Shown here piece by piece: positions 1 through 11,254 of a stretch of 64,000 nt of DNA (its first letter is position 1; the number at the start of each line of letters is the position of its first letter). Origin of the DNA: Nilaparvata lugens (Eukaryota > Arthropoda > Insecta > Hemiptera > Delphacidae); the NCBI RefSeq assembly GCF_014356525.2, contig NC_052505.1, positions 51,278,970 to 51,342,969 on the forward strand, in the 5' to 3' direction. A program made the position numbers and the translations under genes. The notes beneath the pieces are model-generated. The model did no database searches, had not been told where the DNA came from, and was given only the letters and a program-made list of their open reading frames with translations.

Positions 1-3000
1 GGTACGGCAAGTGCAAAAACGGCCGTTACAATAGAGCAGTGCCATTACTAATAAGAATACTCTGTAAGTGGATTTGAGATATGTAAAAATTTAAAACAAA
101 AAGTCCAGTATACTCCAATTTCTAGTTTATGAATAGAGTAGCGTTGAATTGTATCAAGTAGTCTAAAAACTGAAACTCGTTTTTATTTAAGAATAATAAC
201 TTAATTGATTTTTTCAAAATATCTTAAGAATGAAACTCATATTTTGTGAATAAATATAATAATGTAAATCTGTAGGGTAGTAAAATATTTTATTCATATT
301 ACAAATTTTCAACAAATAGCCTAAAAACTTAGCAGCTGAACTGATAGGCCTAAAGGCTATTGATATCACTATAATTATATAGAAATATTAAAATGATAAA
401 TAAATTTTAGAACTTTCTAATGCCCGTCCAAATACATGGTAGGTAGTAAATACAACTGAGTGGAGGACTCATTACTTTTTGTCAGTATTGGTTTGAAATT
501 GAGGTAAGCTACTAGCCTATAGGTAAGATAAAGAATGCCATTGAACATTATTCAAAGCAGCAATATTGAATAGTTTATAGTTAATTAAACCTTAGTTTAC
601 ATTAGCCTTAATTAAAATTAAAAGAGTACCGTACAGTACTTCAGTTGTTGTTTAAGTACCGTAATTTAGGCTAGTAACGGACAATTTAAAATTGCAATTT
701 TTAATTAAAAAATAGATATTGAAATTTAACCAGTCGGTCCTTAATTGATACAGTTCATTCAACGAAGAAAAGACTACAAGTTCATTCACTAGCAATAAAG
801 ATTAAAGATAAAGCAGTTCCAGTTATGCAACGGTAATATTAGCTCAGACAATATTTTCTTACCTCCTAACCTAAACCAACCAGTAAAATGATCGGGTATT
901 GGAAGACCAGTCAGGTAATTTGGGATGCTTATCGTGAAGATGTGATTAACTGGTTGCATTGTAAATCAAATGAACAATTACTAAAAAAACAATTGATATT
1001 ACCGTATACTAAAATTATGGGCACAAATTTAGAGAGCACCAGAAAATCGAAAATCTACTTTGCGTTGGCGTTGCAACTTTGCCATTTGCTTTTGCTAGTT
1101 TTGCCACAGAATAGGTACATAATGGAAACTTGTAATCTAACCAATGCTTTTTACATGATGCAAATACTAAACAAGTCACGTGACCTTGGAAAGTTCCAAT
1201 CCTGGTCTTCTGATTGGCTCGTGGCAGTGAATGAGATCAATTGATCCGGATCATCAAAGTGATCCGAAACTACCATCAATACTATTACAATGCGGCGCTT
1301 CCTAACAAGATGGCGGATTTTAGCGTCAGGGTACTAGCCAATTTTCCATACTGTATGTATACTGCGTTTTGCCACAGCCTCATAAAACTTAATACCTTCA
1401 GACTTTACCTCAATATAGAGAAAAACCAAATAGACCATTGATAGCCAGCTTGACCAACCCAACGGCTTAACTATTTTCATGTATATTCAGGTTATGAAAA
1501 TAAATTATTCGATTATAATTCTATTATTCTTGATAAAATCCATTTAATAATATTTTTATAATATTTAGAGTTGGAATGTCTATCTTTTACGTATTTTTAT
1601 TGCAACCACATACCCTACCCAATATCAAGTAAACGCAACGATGACATCGTTCATACTAAACGTAAAACCAATAACTATAAAGCAAAGATTTACTCACTTG
1701 AATAAATAAATTAACACTCATTTCGTTATGATTTAAAAAAAACACCAGACCTGGTGTTAAATACCTTAGCTATTTATAAGGTTTCCAACCATGACATGCA
1801 CTGCACACGCTAACCGCCAATTATGAACTTCACTTCGAATAATATTGTTTTAGTATTTCACATTAAAATTAATTATATATTTCACATGCATGTAATGCTT
1901 GAGTTTTGATTGTTGAATACGCTCTATTCTTGTCTTATAGCACATTTTTGATCGATACTTAGTGAGGTGGGTACCTTAATATTCAAATAAAATACCATAT
2001 CTATAGCCTACTGTGTTGATATTTCTTAAAAATAACTTTGAAAACAAGAAAATTTAAGAACAATGATTCAATCTTTTTAATTTCTGTAATAATTATTAAC
2101 GTTCATGACGATATAGTCATCAAAATAGTGTTTCTATCTGCAAAATACTGCATCAGCATGATATTATAAATCCTACCTGAAGCAAACCAAACTAACTTAA
2201 CATAAATTTTATGGACTTGGTGTTATTACCTATACTGTAGGCTTAGGCTATATTGGCAATGATCATTCACACGCCTTTTTTCAACACCATCAGAGATTTT
2301 TATGAAAATTTCTATAAAATGCTATAAATAGTGTCATGTTTGCCACATATTTTGTGACAGCACGCAATAATACTCTCAGTGTTTTTTTGAAACACGCTTG
2401 ATTAAATTGAAATAATGGAGTAAACAAAACAGAAATTTCCTTTGAACGCTGCTTAGTGTTCATGGGACTGGTTAAATACCAATAATTTTTTCGGATTTTT
2501 ATTTGAATCCTTGTGTGATTAAAATAATTCTTGATTATTGTATGATTTATACAGTTCACAATTTTATGTGTATTCATTTGTTTCTATTTTAATCAATTAT
2601 TTTTGTTTTTCTTTATTGAATATCCATTATTTTTTCACTCGTTGAATATATCACAAATGTAAACTTTGAAGTATAAGTACCGAGTTATTTTTAAAACTCA
2701 TTGATATAGCTGAGTTTAATTCCCCCACCACAATAACCCTCAAATTTTGAGAGTCTACTGTTTGAACATAATTTAGTTTGATGATGAAGCACACAACGAA
2801 ACGGTCGTCACTAATATGAGTTTTAAAAAGATTTCTCCTTTAAAGTTTACATAAACTTTACATAAAGCCTTATCTACTCCAAGTGCGCAATGCAAAATGT
2901 TTTGTGAAAATGACATTATAAACAATCAAGTACAGCAGTACCTACGAAGGCTATAGTCAATATGCAAGGTTTATTGCGATAGACTCTTCATATCTTTGTC

Positions 3001-3630
3001 AATAAGAGTAATAGGGTTTTTGAAACTCAATTATCAATCTAGATTACAGTTTTTATTTAAATCATCAGTAAATTCTATACCTACAAAGAGTTATTGTAAA
3101 ATTCTATAATAAAAGTTATTGCATGAATGTCAAAATTTGAGGTTCGATTTTTATTTATATAGATTATGGGTAACTGTAAATAAAACAGCTCAGTTATTGA
3201 ATAACTAAAATTTATTGCAAATGCTCTCTATAACAACATTAATAAACTTAATTTATATTCATTTAGAAATGAAACTCACCTTATCAATGATTACATTAGT
3301 GAGTATATCTTGTTTATTCAAAACCAAATATAGAAGCTCATTTTATAAAATGACATTATAGTAAGTTACCCTTTCTATGAAAAGTTTTTAACATAAAATA
3401 ATAGATTAAAAACACATAATCTTCATAAAGACATTATTATATCGTTTACATAAAATCTGTGCTAATAATAACATTTTGTTTTAGTGGATTAATATTATCA
3501 ATTATTTTACATCTTTCGTGTTCATTAATGTATAAATTTGCAAAATATCCTGAAAGTGGTATCCCATTGCCAAACCTACAATATAGAAAAATCTATTTTT
3601 TAGATTTTATAAATAAAAATACCTAGCCCT
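1..3630. other. AT-rich DNA without a supported gene
   Basis: I see no recognisable protein family, RNA gene or repeat copy here. The longest open stretch, 888-1244 (+, 118 codons), begins after a CCTAACCTAAACCAACC-like segment and reads as a mixed, unbiased protein with no motif; it could be a first exon but nothing supports that. Short open stretches at 1241-1441 (+) and 2290-2577 (-) look like chance. Confidence 0.5.
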
Positions 3631-3632
3631 GA

Positions 3633-4407
3633 ATAGCCCTTCTATTCTTAGCTTTTGTAAATGATTTTAGTGTTAATGTTCCATGTTTATCTGTGCTCTA
3701 TGCTGATTACACTACCATACTTGATTCTAATTTTGACTCCTCGGTTGAACGCTGCAGGGAGTGGTATGCTGCTAATTGTTTGACTCTCAATGAGAGTAAA
3801 ACAGAAAATATTCTATTCTCGCTCAGAAATAATTTAAGCAGGGAGCACCAGGAGTACCTGAAGCCGATTAAACTGCTGGGTATTGTCCTAGACAGTAAAT
3901 TAAGTTGGAGTAGTCACATAGAGCATCTGTGTAAGAAACTGTCCAGAGTTATGTACCTACTAAGAAAACTAAAATGTTGTGTCAGTAGGAAGGTACTTAT
4001 TCTGACTTACTATAGTTTGTTTCATTCCCATCTCAATTATGGGCTCCGTCTTTGGGGTAACTCAAGTGATATGAAGAAGGCATTTATTTGGCAAAAAAGC
4101 AATTCGCTGTATTGTTGGTCTAAGGAGTATTGAAAGCTGTAAAAATAGTTTTATCGAGCTTGGAATCATGACTCTCTCTTCAATGTACATTTCTTGTTAC
4201 CTGGTCCATGTTAAAAAAAACCTAACTCTATTAACAAGACATAGCCATCAGCATGAACATAGAACTAGAAAAAGGAATAACCTAATTACCCCATACATCA
4301 GACTGCAAAAAACATTCAAAAGCTATAATTATCAACAATACTTATTATTCAATAAATTACCGACAACAATAAAAAATTTACCACAAAAAAGTTCATATCT
4401 ACAGTAG
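3633..4407 (+). pseudogene. Reverse transcriptase C-terminal fragment, frameshifted
   Basis: The reading frame opens with residues of the form FVNDFS and then LYADYTTIL, matching the palm motif that in active LINE reverse transcriptases reads YADD; here the second catalytic aspartate is tyrosine. Downstream, KLLGIVLDSKLSW and the SRKVLILTYYSLFHSHLNYG stretch match the thumb region typical of Jockey/CR1-type enzymes. The frame breaks in an A-run near 4094-4099 (a gain of one base fits) and continues in a second frame to the stop near 4407. Catalytic-site loss plus truncation make this a dead copy. The family is clear, the clade is not. Confidence 0.8.
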
Positions 4408-4671
4408 CACAATGGCTCAAAAAACAGGCTTTTTATACAATAATTGACGAATTGAATTGAATACCTAAGTCATAACGTGAGCATCTGACTGTTTTATATT
4501 ATATTTGTATATGTATACATATGTGTACATGTTTAATTTATGTATATAATTATGTGTTAGCGGTACGATATATTGTTAGTATATGCAATGCTATGTTTTA
4601 TCTTCACATGACGTTTGTTTATAACATTTGTAATGTTCTATGACAAGAATAAAGATTATTGATTATTGAAT
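3633..4671 (+). mobile_element. 5'-truncated non-LTR retrotransposon (LINE)
   Basis: The segment holds only the end of a reverse transcriptase ORF, a short 3' untranslated part, and a 3' end reading AATAAAG followed by ATTATTGATTATTG, a short microsatellite-like tail of the kind seen in CR1/Jockey-group LINEs. Loss of the 5' part is the usual outcome of target-primed reverse transcription. The 5' boundary near 3633 is where the coding similarity fades; upstream codons contain stops. I cannot name the family. Confidence 0.75.
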
Positions 4672-4877
4672 ACATACATTTTAAGAAAATACAAGCTTAT
4701 TTTTATACTGTACTGAATGGCCATCACGCTTTTATGCCTCTTTACACATTAGCTAACCATGATTCTAGTTTTCTCATTGAATCATGAAATAAATTTAAAT
4801 CCATGAAAAACGTGGTAATGGATTTGAAATATGATTCAATTGAGAGAAAACCTCACAGATTGTTTGTTAATGTGAAA

Positions 4878-4998
4878 GGGGTTTCAATCGGACTTTGGAC
4901 CAATCGTACTAAGAATATTTCGGTACACCGGCACTATTGAACTTGTCTACAATGATCAAGCTCAATGGTGGTGGTTTACCATTCATACAATCTATCAT
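4878..4998 (+). repeat. Dispersed repeat, copy 1
   Basis: This segment, beginning GGGGTTTCAATCGGACTTTG and ending at ACCATTCATACAATCTATCAT, recurs at 5378-5470 with one internal deletion in the second copy. The adjoining bases 4999-5037 (TTACTTCCATCAACATACAT and on) recur in inverted orientation at about 5708-5750. It is an unnamed repeat, probably the edge of an inverted-repeat element. Confidence 0.75.
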
Positions 4999-5377
4999 TT
5001 ACTTCCATCAACATACATATCTCACACTAAGGACGACACACTTGGAATGATTTACAAAAAAAACCCAGTTAATTAGTATTTGGTTTTCTCTAAAACGTAA
5101 ATAAAATCTTTTTAGACGTTATACAGACGAATTACACACTATCTGTTTTGTCGAACTGCTTCAATGAACTGCTTGTATGGATTTTCAATCGTCAAAAGAT
5201 GTTTCTAAGAAAAAGCTATAAAAATTTTCTGTAATATTAATGATTTATGAAACTTCATTGCCACTCAATACGAACAAACTGCCGGCTAGCGAATTACAAA
5301 ATTTGTGTTTGCAGACTTCTTAGTAACCCAGAAATAATATATTCATAAAAACAATATTTGACCCAGACATTTCTATG

Positions 5378-5470
5378 GGGGTTTCAATCGGACTTTGGAC
5401 CGGCACTATTGAGATTGTCTAAAATGATCAAGCTCAATGGTGGTGGTTAACCATTCATACAATTTATCAT
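5378..5470 (+). repeat. Dispersed repeat, copy 2
   Basis: Second copy of the repeat at 4878-4998, lacking about 26 bases that follow GGACC in copy 1. It ends seven bases before the left arm of the large inverted-repeat element that starts at 5477, so that element may have inserted into or beside this repeat. Confidence 0.75.
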
Positions 5471-5476
5471 ACCTTG

Positions 5477-5668
5477 ATAGATTTACTTGAAGGACTATAG
5501 ATCTGAATGAATATCGTATGAATGAATATTATAATTTTATCCATAGGTTTTATTACATGATTTAAAACACGAGAAAAGAATGTTATTCAAGTGGAAAAAT
5601 TTAAGAAAATTCATTTCAATATCGAAATAACTGATTTCATAAAACTACACCACTTCTCTATTAATGAG
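5477..5668 (+). repeat. Left inverted arm of the 4.4-kb element
   Basis: Starts ATAGATTTACTTGAAGGAC and ends CTCTATTAATGAG. It is longer than the right arm because of a 15-base tandem duplication around 5505-5530. Confidence 0.8.
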
Positions 5669-5766
5669 CAAATCTCTATTTTGAGTAAATCATTTCAAAT
5701 GTGTCTTTGTCCTTAGTGTGAGAGATGTATGTTGATGGAAGTAAAGGTATGATAGATTGTATGGGT

Positions 5767-6050
5767 CGCCGCCAACCTGTCTCCCCGACAACTAGTCTCC
5801 TCGCTATTTTGATCACAGGCGTCAGTAAATCCCCTGGCGAAATATACCATTGCCGTCAACTAGTCTCCCCGACAGTAAATCCCCTAGTAGAACGAAGGAG
5901 CCTAGTTGTCGGCGACAACTAGGCTCCTCACACGCTCACGACAACTATAGTCTCCCCGACAGTAAATCCCCTGCTGGATAGGCCTATGAGGGGTCTGGTT
6001 GTCGTGATCGTACCCGACAACTAGTCTCCCCGACAGCTAATACCCTATTG
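5767..6050. repeat. Cluster A of a GC-rich CTAGTCTCCCCGAC motif
   Basis: At least five degenerate copies of a roughly 30-base motif (CGACAACTAGTCTCCCC, then GACAGTAAATCCCCT) occur here in direct and inverted orientation; the best are near 5854-5885, 5939-5972 and 6015-6050. Between them lies an inverted pair, AGGAGCCTAGTTGTCG facing CGACAACTAGGCTCCT at about 5897-5928. Base composition is clearly richer in G+C than the surroundings. Spacers are irregular, so this is not a CRISPR array. Confidence 0.75.
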
Positions 6051-7084
6051 AACAATGAAACCAGCTTGAAGCGGGCGGGGAAGTAGTACAATCACAGATA
6101 CTGTTGTACACATTCTATGAATTCGAATATTAGAAGGAAAGCTTGTTGATGTTGTCACTTCTATCACTGCAAACATAAATTTGAAAAAATTAATTATATC
6201 TCTTTTCGAATTCAAGTCAACTCCAGGATCTGGAGTCCTTAATCCGCCCTTAATAAAAACATTTAATCAGTCTATATCTCTCTTATATCTCCAGTCAAAC
6301 CTTCTACAGACGATTTCGGAGAAGATTCGTCTGGTGTTTATTTTTATCGTAGAAATAGAGGATTGATAAATTGTTATTTATTTCAAACTGATTCGGTTTA
6401 TAATAGGACCTTATAATTTTGTATTTATTCTCATCATTATTCTTAATAAACTCACTTCTACTGGGGTTACCAGGACGAAGGAAAAAAGGAAAAAGGAAGG
6501 AAGGAAAATTCATTGAATAATTACTTTTTAAATATCATAATTCAGAATTCAAGCCAAAATTTTGTAATCTACACAAATAAAGTAAATAATCTGTTCATCT
6601 GAATGGAGTGAATTCACTATTGTTATTCTTAAATATGATTTTATTATTTCTCATTCACCATAAAATTATTTTTCTATTCTCTCGATTTAACTTATTCCAA
6701 GAACTTATATCTTCCACCCTCTCTTGTTATCTTAAACTATAACTGTCCCCATCATTCTATATCATTGTGATTGGCGAAATATCGCACTTTTCTTTTATCA
6801 CACAGGAACATTCCTATCGTTTCAGATTAAATTACTCCTTGTATAGTCAATCTGACCTCAATAGTTTAATAAATGGTGGCTAGAGAAAAATTATAGATTT
6901 AAAAATTCCATTCTGGTGGAAATAGATTTATTTTTTATAAGTAGGTCTGTTAAATAAACTGTTTATAAAGTTGACGCCATTCTGAGCTCGGAGGGTTACA
7001 TACAGTGATTGATTGGGAAAGGGAGTGTTTGTATGTTCTGATCATTTTGAAAAAAAAATTTTCAAACGATTATTTTCCATTCAT

Positions 7085-7255
7085 TAGTATACTATATAGA
7101 GACTGTCAATAAATTATAGGGGATATTCTTTGTATGATGCCCAAATTAGTACATGGTATGATAGAAACAAATGCCAGGTGGGAACGGAATCCAACCCTTT
7201 TACCGGAGTAGCGAAACCAGACTTAAGTTTAACGCGTCAGTCCTTTAGGCTATAA
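7085..7255 (-). mobile_element. Possible tRNA-derived SINE fragment
   Basis: On the minus strand a segment with GCCTAAAGGACTGACGCG is followed about 50 bases later by GGTTGGATTCC, which resembles an RNA polymerase III B box (consensus GGTTCGANTCC), then CCCACCTGGCA and AT-rich sequence. That order fits a tRNA-derived SINE head. No poly(A) or target duplication was identified, so the call is tentative. Confidence 0.35.
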
Positions 7256-8704
7256 CAACTCAAAAGTTTCGACATATCTTTTCTGTTGAAGAAAGAAACA
7301 CTAAACTTACAAGCAGCCTATGAAAATATCAGTGATCAATTAGAAAATTAATTATTGGGGATCGATAAAGTGTGGGAAAGTAAGATTGTTTTGTATTCGA
7401 CCTTCAGAAACCAATCACTCTTATGATAATGAACATCCAAATTTAATAATAAAACTGGGGAACAGTCATAGAATCTTTTATTTGCTACAATCTTAAGGTT
7501 TCGATTGTCATTGCATTTCGACATCACAATCACAATATTGTTTGGCGTTCATCTTTGCCTATTATTTTATTGATTTCATATTTATTCCAAGTCTCAATCC
7601 ATACCTATCGTACAGTATATTGCAATGATAAATATGATATGCACAAGAAAGTAGACTGAACTAGAATTAAAAAGTTGAATGCTACAAACTGTTACTACAT
7701 TCTATAATAAACATTCTCCAACAGCCTTATTACAGTTCCTCATATGATATTTTGTTCTGATTCAAATTACTAGGATATTATTGAGTTACATGGAATATTA
7801 ATTGATTTGTATAAGAAGTTTTAATCCAGTTAGGTGTATTCTTAATAAAAAAATTATACAAGAGTATACAAAATAAATATTAATTACTCAAGAACTGTAT
7901 CATATAAGATATATCTGATTGGATATAGGTATGAAGAAACTCGTCAAAAATATGATCCCAAGCTCAGAAAAGCTGAAATATTATTGAATAATCATTTTTC
8001 AACTCAAAAATAAGTTGAATGTCCCGGTCGGTAAGTTGGATATTATCCAATTATGATTATAAACTATCATCAAATTGGAGAAATTCTTATAACTTTGTTA
8101 GTTTTGAAGAGATTGATTTGATACTTCAAAGTGTTAATAGTATGGAGGGTATCGTTAATGATTTTTTGTAGAATTCTCCTACGTACCATTCTCATTCCTG
8201 AACTGAAACTCCATATGGTAGTTCTCATGCTATATGCGAGAGGATTCAAAAGTCGCGCTTTTGAGTAGTAGAGACCAATAGTGTTGTTCCGCGGGCGATT
8301 TTATTCAATCCTGTTCCTTGCCGCGAAGCACCGAGGAAGCTCAGAATAGTGTCAATCACATTAGTCAAAGTCTAAAATAATCACTTTAGTGGGGATTTTG
8401 GTGCAGTGTGTTGAGTAACCGCCAGACAATACAGTTGACCTGTGCAGGCGTCACAAAACAAGAGTTTATTGTTAGGGATAACCGGATTTCTGTAACACCC
8501 TTCAAAATTTCAAAAATATGAACCAATACCTAAGCTGAACCTCATTATGAAGTTTGAACTATTGGTTCTTGAAAAATGTGATATAACTCTTAAAAAAGTG
8601 ATGAATGACTGGGAGAACCAGGCATGATTTGAGGAAATCCATAGAATAAGTGCATGAAATATAATATATATGTCAGTTTACTCGCGAAAACTCCGGCACT
8701 CAGA

Positions 8705-8890
8705 GCGAGCGAGGAGCTTGGTTGTCGGGTTCGGTGACAACAACCAAGCTCCTTGCACGCTAGCATCAACTAGTCTCCCCGACAGTAAAGCTCCTCTCTC
8801 AGGAGCTCAGTTGACGCCGTCAGTAAATCCCCTCGAATGTGGTTTTAAAAGGAGCTTTACTGTCGGGGAGACTAGTTGGCGCGTTCCCGA
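8705..8890. repeat. Cluster B of the GC-rich motif, with a perfect 28-bp inverted pair
   Basis: Bases 8768-8795 (beginning AACTAGTCTCCCCGACAG) are the exact reverse complement of 8850-8877. A second inverted pair, GGAGCTTGGTTGTC and GACAACAACCAAGCTCC, spans about 8711-8753. A further half motif, GTCAGTAAATCCCCT, is at 8819-8833. The motif is the same as in cluster A 2.7 kb to the left, and both sit inside the same inverted-repeat element. Confidence 0.8.
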
Positions 8891-8932
8891 TTGTATGAAT
8901 GGTAATATGGATTGGAAATTTGACATGATTCA

Positions 8933-9647
8933 ATTGAAGAGCTCTATTCCAAACGGGCCCAAGTCACAAAAGTGGTTTTCTCAGGAAATCGATTTTTTGA
9001 TAGTCATCACTTAAATGTTGGAAAATGTTTATAATCCAATGTATAAAGTGTGTATTTTGAATTCCATACAATAATTTTGCATATTTTGAAGTAATTTCTG
9101 TGTAATAGGTTAATTTCCTTGCTTTTTCTCCAAAATGTCACTAAGTCCATGGACTTGGTGACATTTTGGAAAGAAACTTGGACTTGGACCTTCTTCATGT
9201 CACTAATATGATAAGTTTCTTCAAGTGCTGTATTTGCTGAGTTGAATATATCTTGCCAATTTTTTTGAATAAATTTTCTTGATCACTTGATGCTCTTGGT
9301 AATACCCAGTGTATGTATTCTTGACTTTCACTGTTCTCTTCCCTTGAAAACGCGCTTATCTCGAAGTAAAAATGGTAGTTAGGCTTCAATCTGTTGACAG
9401 ACAGACAGAAAAAGATGCTCTGCGCATGCGCAAAGGACTAAGGTTGGAATGGAAAGGAACAGCAATGGACTTAGATACACTTTGGAAAAAAACGTGATAT
9501 TGTGATATTTATTTTGTAGTGACTAAGGATAGTTTGGAGTAGTTAGTATGCTAGGAATGAAGGTCTATGTATAAGGTTCAATAATCAGCTGATATCTCAA
9601 TTTCTACAAAAATGGACTTAGGCCCGTTTGGAATCGAGCTCTTCAAT
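8933..9647. mobile_element. Nested 715-bp inverted-repeat element
   Basis: The 33-base end ATTGAAGAGCTC(T/G)ATTCC and on at 8933-8965 is repeated in inverted orientation at 9615-9647 with two mismatches. The interior carries the palindrome at 9130-9169 and no credible ORF. It looks like a small non-autonomous DNA transposon inside the larger foldback element. Confidence 0.55.
9130..9169. repeat. 40-bp near-perfect palindrome
   Basis: CCAAAATGTCACTAAGTCC is followed directly by its reverse complement with one mismatched pair (19 of 20 pairs) and no spacer, giving a potential cruciform. Confidence 0.85.
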
Positions 9648-9720
9648 TACTAAACTTACATAGCATTGTGATACGCTTGGGGTTGAAGTACATTCTAAGG
9701 AGTGAATAATAAAAGTGCTA

Positions 9721-9897
9721 CTCATTAATAGAGAAGTGGTGTTGTTTTATGAAATCAGTTATTTCGATATTGAAATGAATTTTCTTAAATTTTTCCACTT
9801 GAATAACATTCTTTTCTCGTGTTATAAATCATGTAATAAAACCTATGGATAAAATTACGATATTCATTCAGATCTATAGTCCTTCAAGTAAATCTAT
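9721..9897 (-). repeat. Right inverted arm of the 4.4-kb element
   Basis: Reverse complement of 5477-5668 without the 15-base duplication. Confidence 0.8.
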
Positions 9898-9901
9898 ATA
9901 G

Positions 9902-10737
9902 TGTAAGCACGATATGGACGGCGGGAGAAGCCTCCACCAAATATGTAAGCAAAATGTGCCTTCACTGAATATGTAAGGGTGGGAAAATGAAAAACAAGAA
10001 AAGATCGTAGGCTACAGGTTTTTGATATTTAAAACAAACAATAAATTATTTGTACAAAATTAGAATTATAATTAGAAATAACGAAATAATAATGAACAGA
10101 TGAATATTTCAAGGGCTACTCGCTTTGCTGCTAGTGAAGATTCATTTGTTGTGGTTATGAAAAATTTAAAACAATGACTCAGTAGTCACCTACCTTTATG
10201 AAAATGGCTTCCCAATTTGGCATCCACTGGTTGAAACGCGACGTTAATTATTAATTAAAAATCAAAAAAACTGATCTAATGAAGTGGGTTCAGATCCCTT
10301 CCTATTTAATAATACAATTCTCTTTAAACTGCCCGAATTGTGACAGGAAAACTGTATTATAAAACAAGAACAAAATCTATCCCCTTCACCAGAACAGCCG
10401 GACTTTACTCACAGTCCTATCGAACGAGCTCACACACAACACAAAAGCAAAATTTTGGGTATTAATATATAACTCAGTCAATGCCAAACATGAAGCCATT
10501 TCAAATACATATTTTTATCAGTCGCACAAGCGAGCACGTTTGTTATCAAAAACAAAAGAGAAGCTACAATAATTTTGATAACAAATGAAATAAACAATCT
10601 TTCTGTCGATGACAAAAATTGTTCAAAGACAAAAACACTGTTCATTAAACTTTTCTAAATTAAAACTCTAAAATCCTGATCAATATGAGATAAATATATG
10701 ATTCATATATATGTCCCATATGACAGGGTGAACATCA
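9902..10737 (-). repeat. 3' LTR of the env-bearing element
   Basis: On the plus strand the segment begins TGTAAGCAC and ends GGTGAACATCA, giving TG...CA ends. Its left 155 bases are repeated at 21939-22091. Only that part can be tested because the other LTR is truncated, so the right boundary at 10737 rests on the adjoining purine-rich tract and the TG start on the minus strand. Confidence 0.6.
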
Positions 10738-10748
10738 CCCATCCCGCT
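10738..10748 (-). other. Candidate polypurine tract
   Basis: Minus-strand AGCGGGATGGG lies immediately before the inferred LTR start TGATGTTCACCC and follows GGGACGAGTCTTTC, a context common upstream of Gypsy 3' LTRs. It would prime plus-strand DNA synthesis. Confidence 0.45.
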
Positions 10749-11254
10749 GAAAGACTCGTCCCTGAGTCTGTAGTCAAGAGGGAAACAAAAAAAATAAATA
10801 ATGATTAAACAAAATAATATACTCGGGAAACAAACGTGTGCCTGATTGACTTGATAATGCTACTATACATTGAAATCAAACATTTACATAGAAAGGTAGG
10901 TTACTCAAACTAAATTACAAACATTCAAATCAAATTCAAAATGAAACTATGCTGCACAATAACATTGGTTATATATGAAACTAACTTTCAATATTATACA
11001 CATTAATATACATTGCACTTTAATTTAATCTCATCTTGAAAAAAAAGACGTACATGAATATTCAACTTATGAAAAGAAAATCTCAATTGACAATATATTT
11101 ATTTGTGAATCAACATTGAACTGCTTCAAAAGCTGCAATAAAAATCGAAGAAGAAAAAAAAACTAAACTTTATAAGTACATATGACTCATAACTATATAG
11201 TCAAGAAAGAAAACAATAAAACAGTTAATCCATCAAAAAGCAACTATAGAACTC
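10749..11254. other. Untranslated stretch between env and 3' LTR
   Basis: About 500 AT-rich bases follow the env stop on the minus strand. No ORF or motif was seen. Confidence 0.5.

Larger units (their letters stand above)
5477..9897. mobile_element. 4.4-kb foldback-type element with long inverted ends
   Basis: Bases 5477-5668 are the reverse complement of 9721-9897. Apart from a 15-base duplication (GAATGAATAT-type) in the left arm I count only two substitutions, so the arms are about 99% identical. The interior has no ORF that resembles a transposase. It contains GC-rich motif clusters at 5767-6050 and 8705-8890, a SINE-like piece near 7090-7255 and a nested inverted-repeat unit at 8933-9647. 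The right arm stops 4 bases before the LTR of the env-bearing element, so any target duplication on that side may be disturbed; I found none. It is best described as a non-autonomous foldback or large MITE. Confidence 0.65.

Noticed and set aside
888..1441. Two plus-strand ORFs of 118 and 66 codons as genes
   Set aside because: No motif, no codon signal I could judge, and no splice or promoter support; kept only as a note in the 1-3630 entry.
1741..1763. ACACCAGACCTGGTGT palindrome as an operator or small RNA
   Set aside because: Short and isolated; expected by chance in 64 kb.
5767..6050. CRISPR-like array of CTAGTCTCCCCGACAG repeats
   Set aside because: Repeats occur in both orientations with irregular spacers and no cas genes, in clearly eukaryotic DNA.
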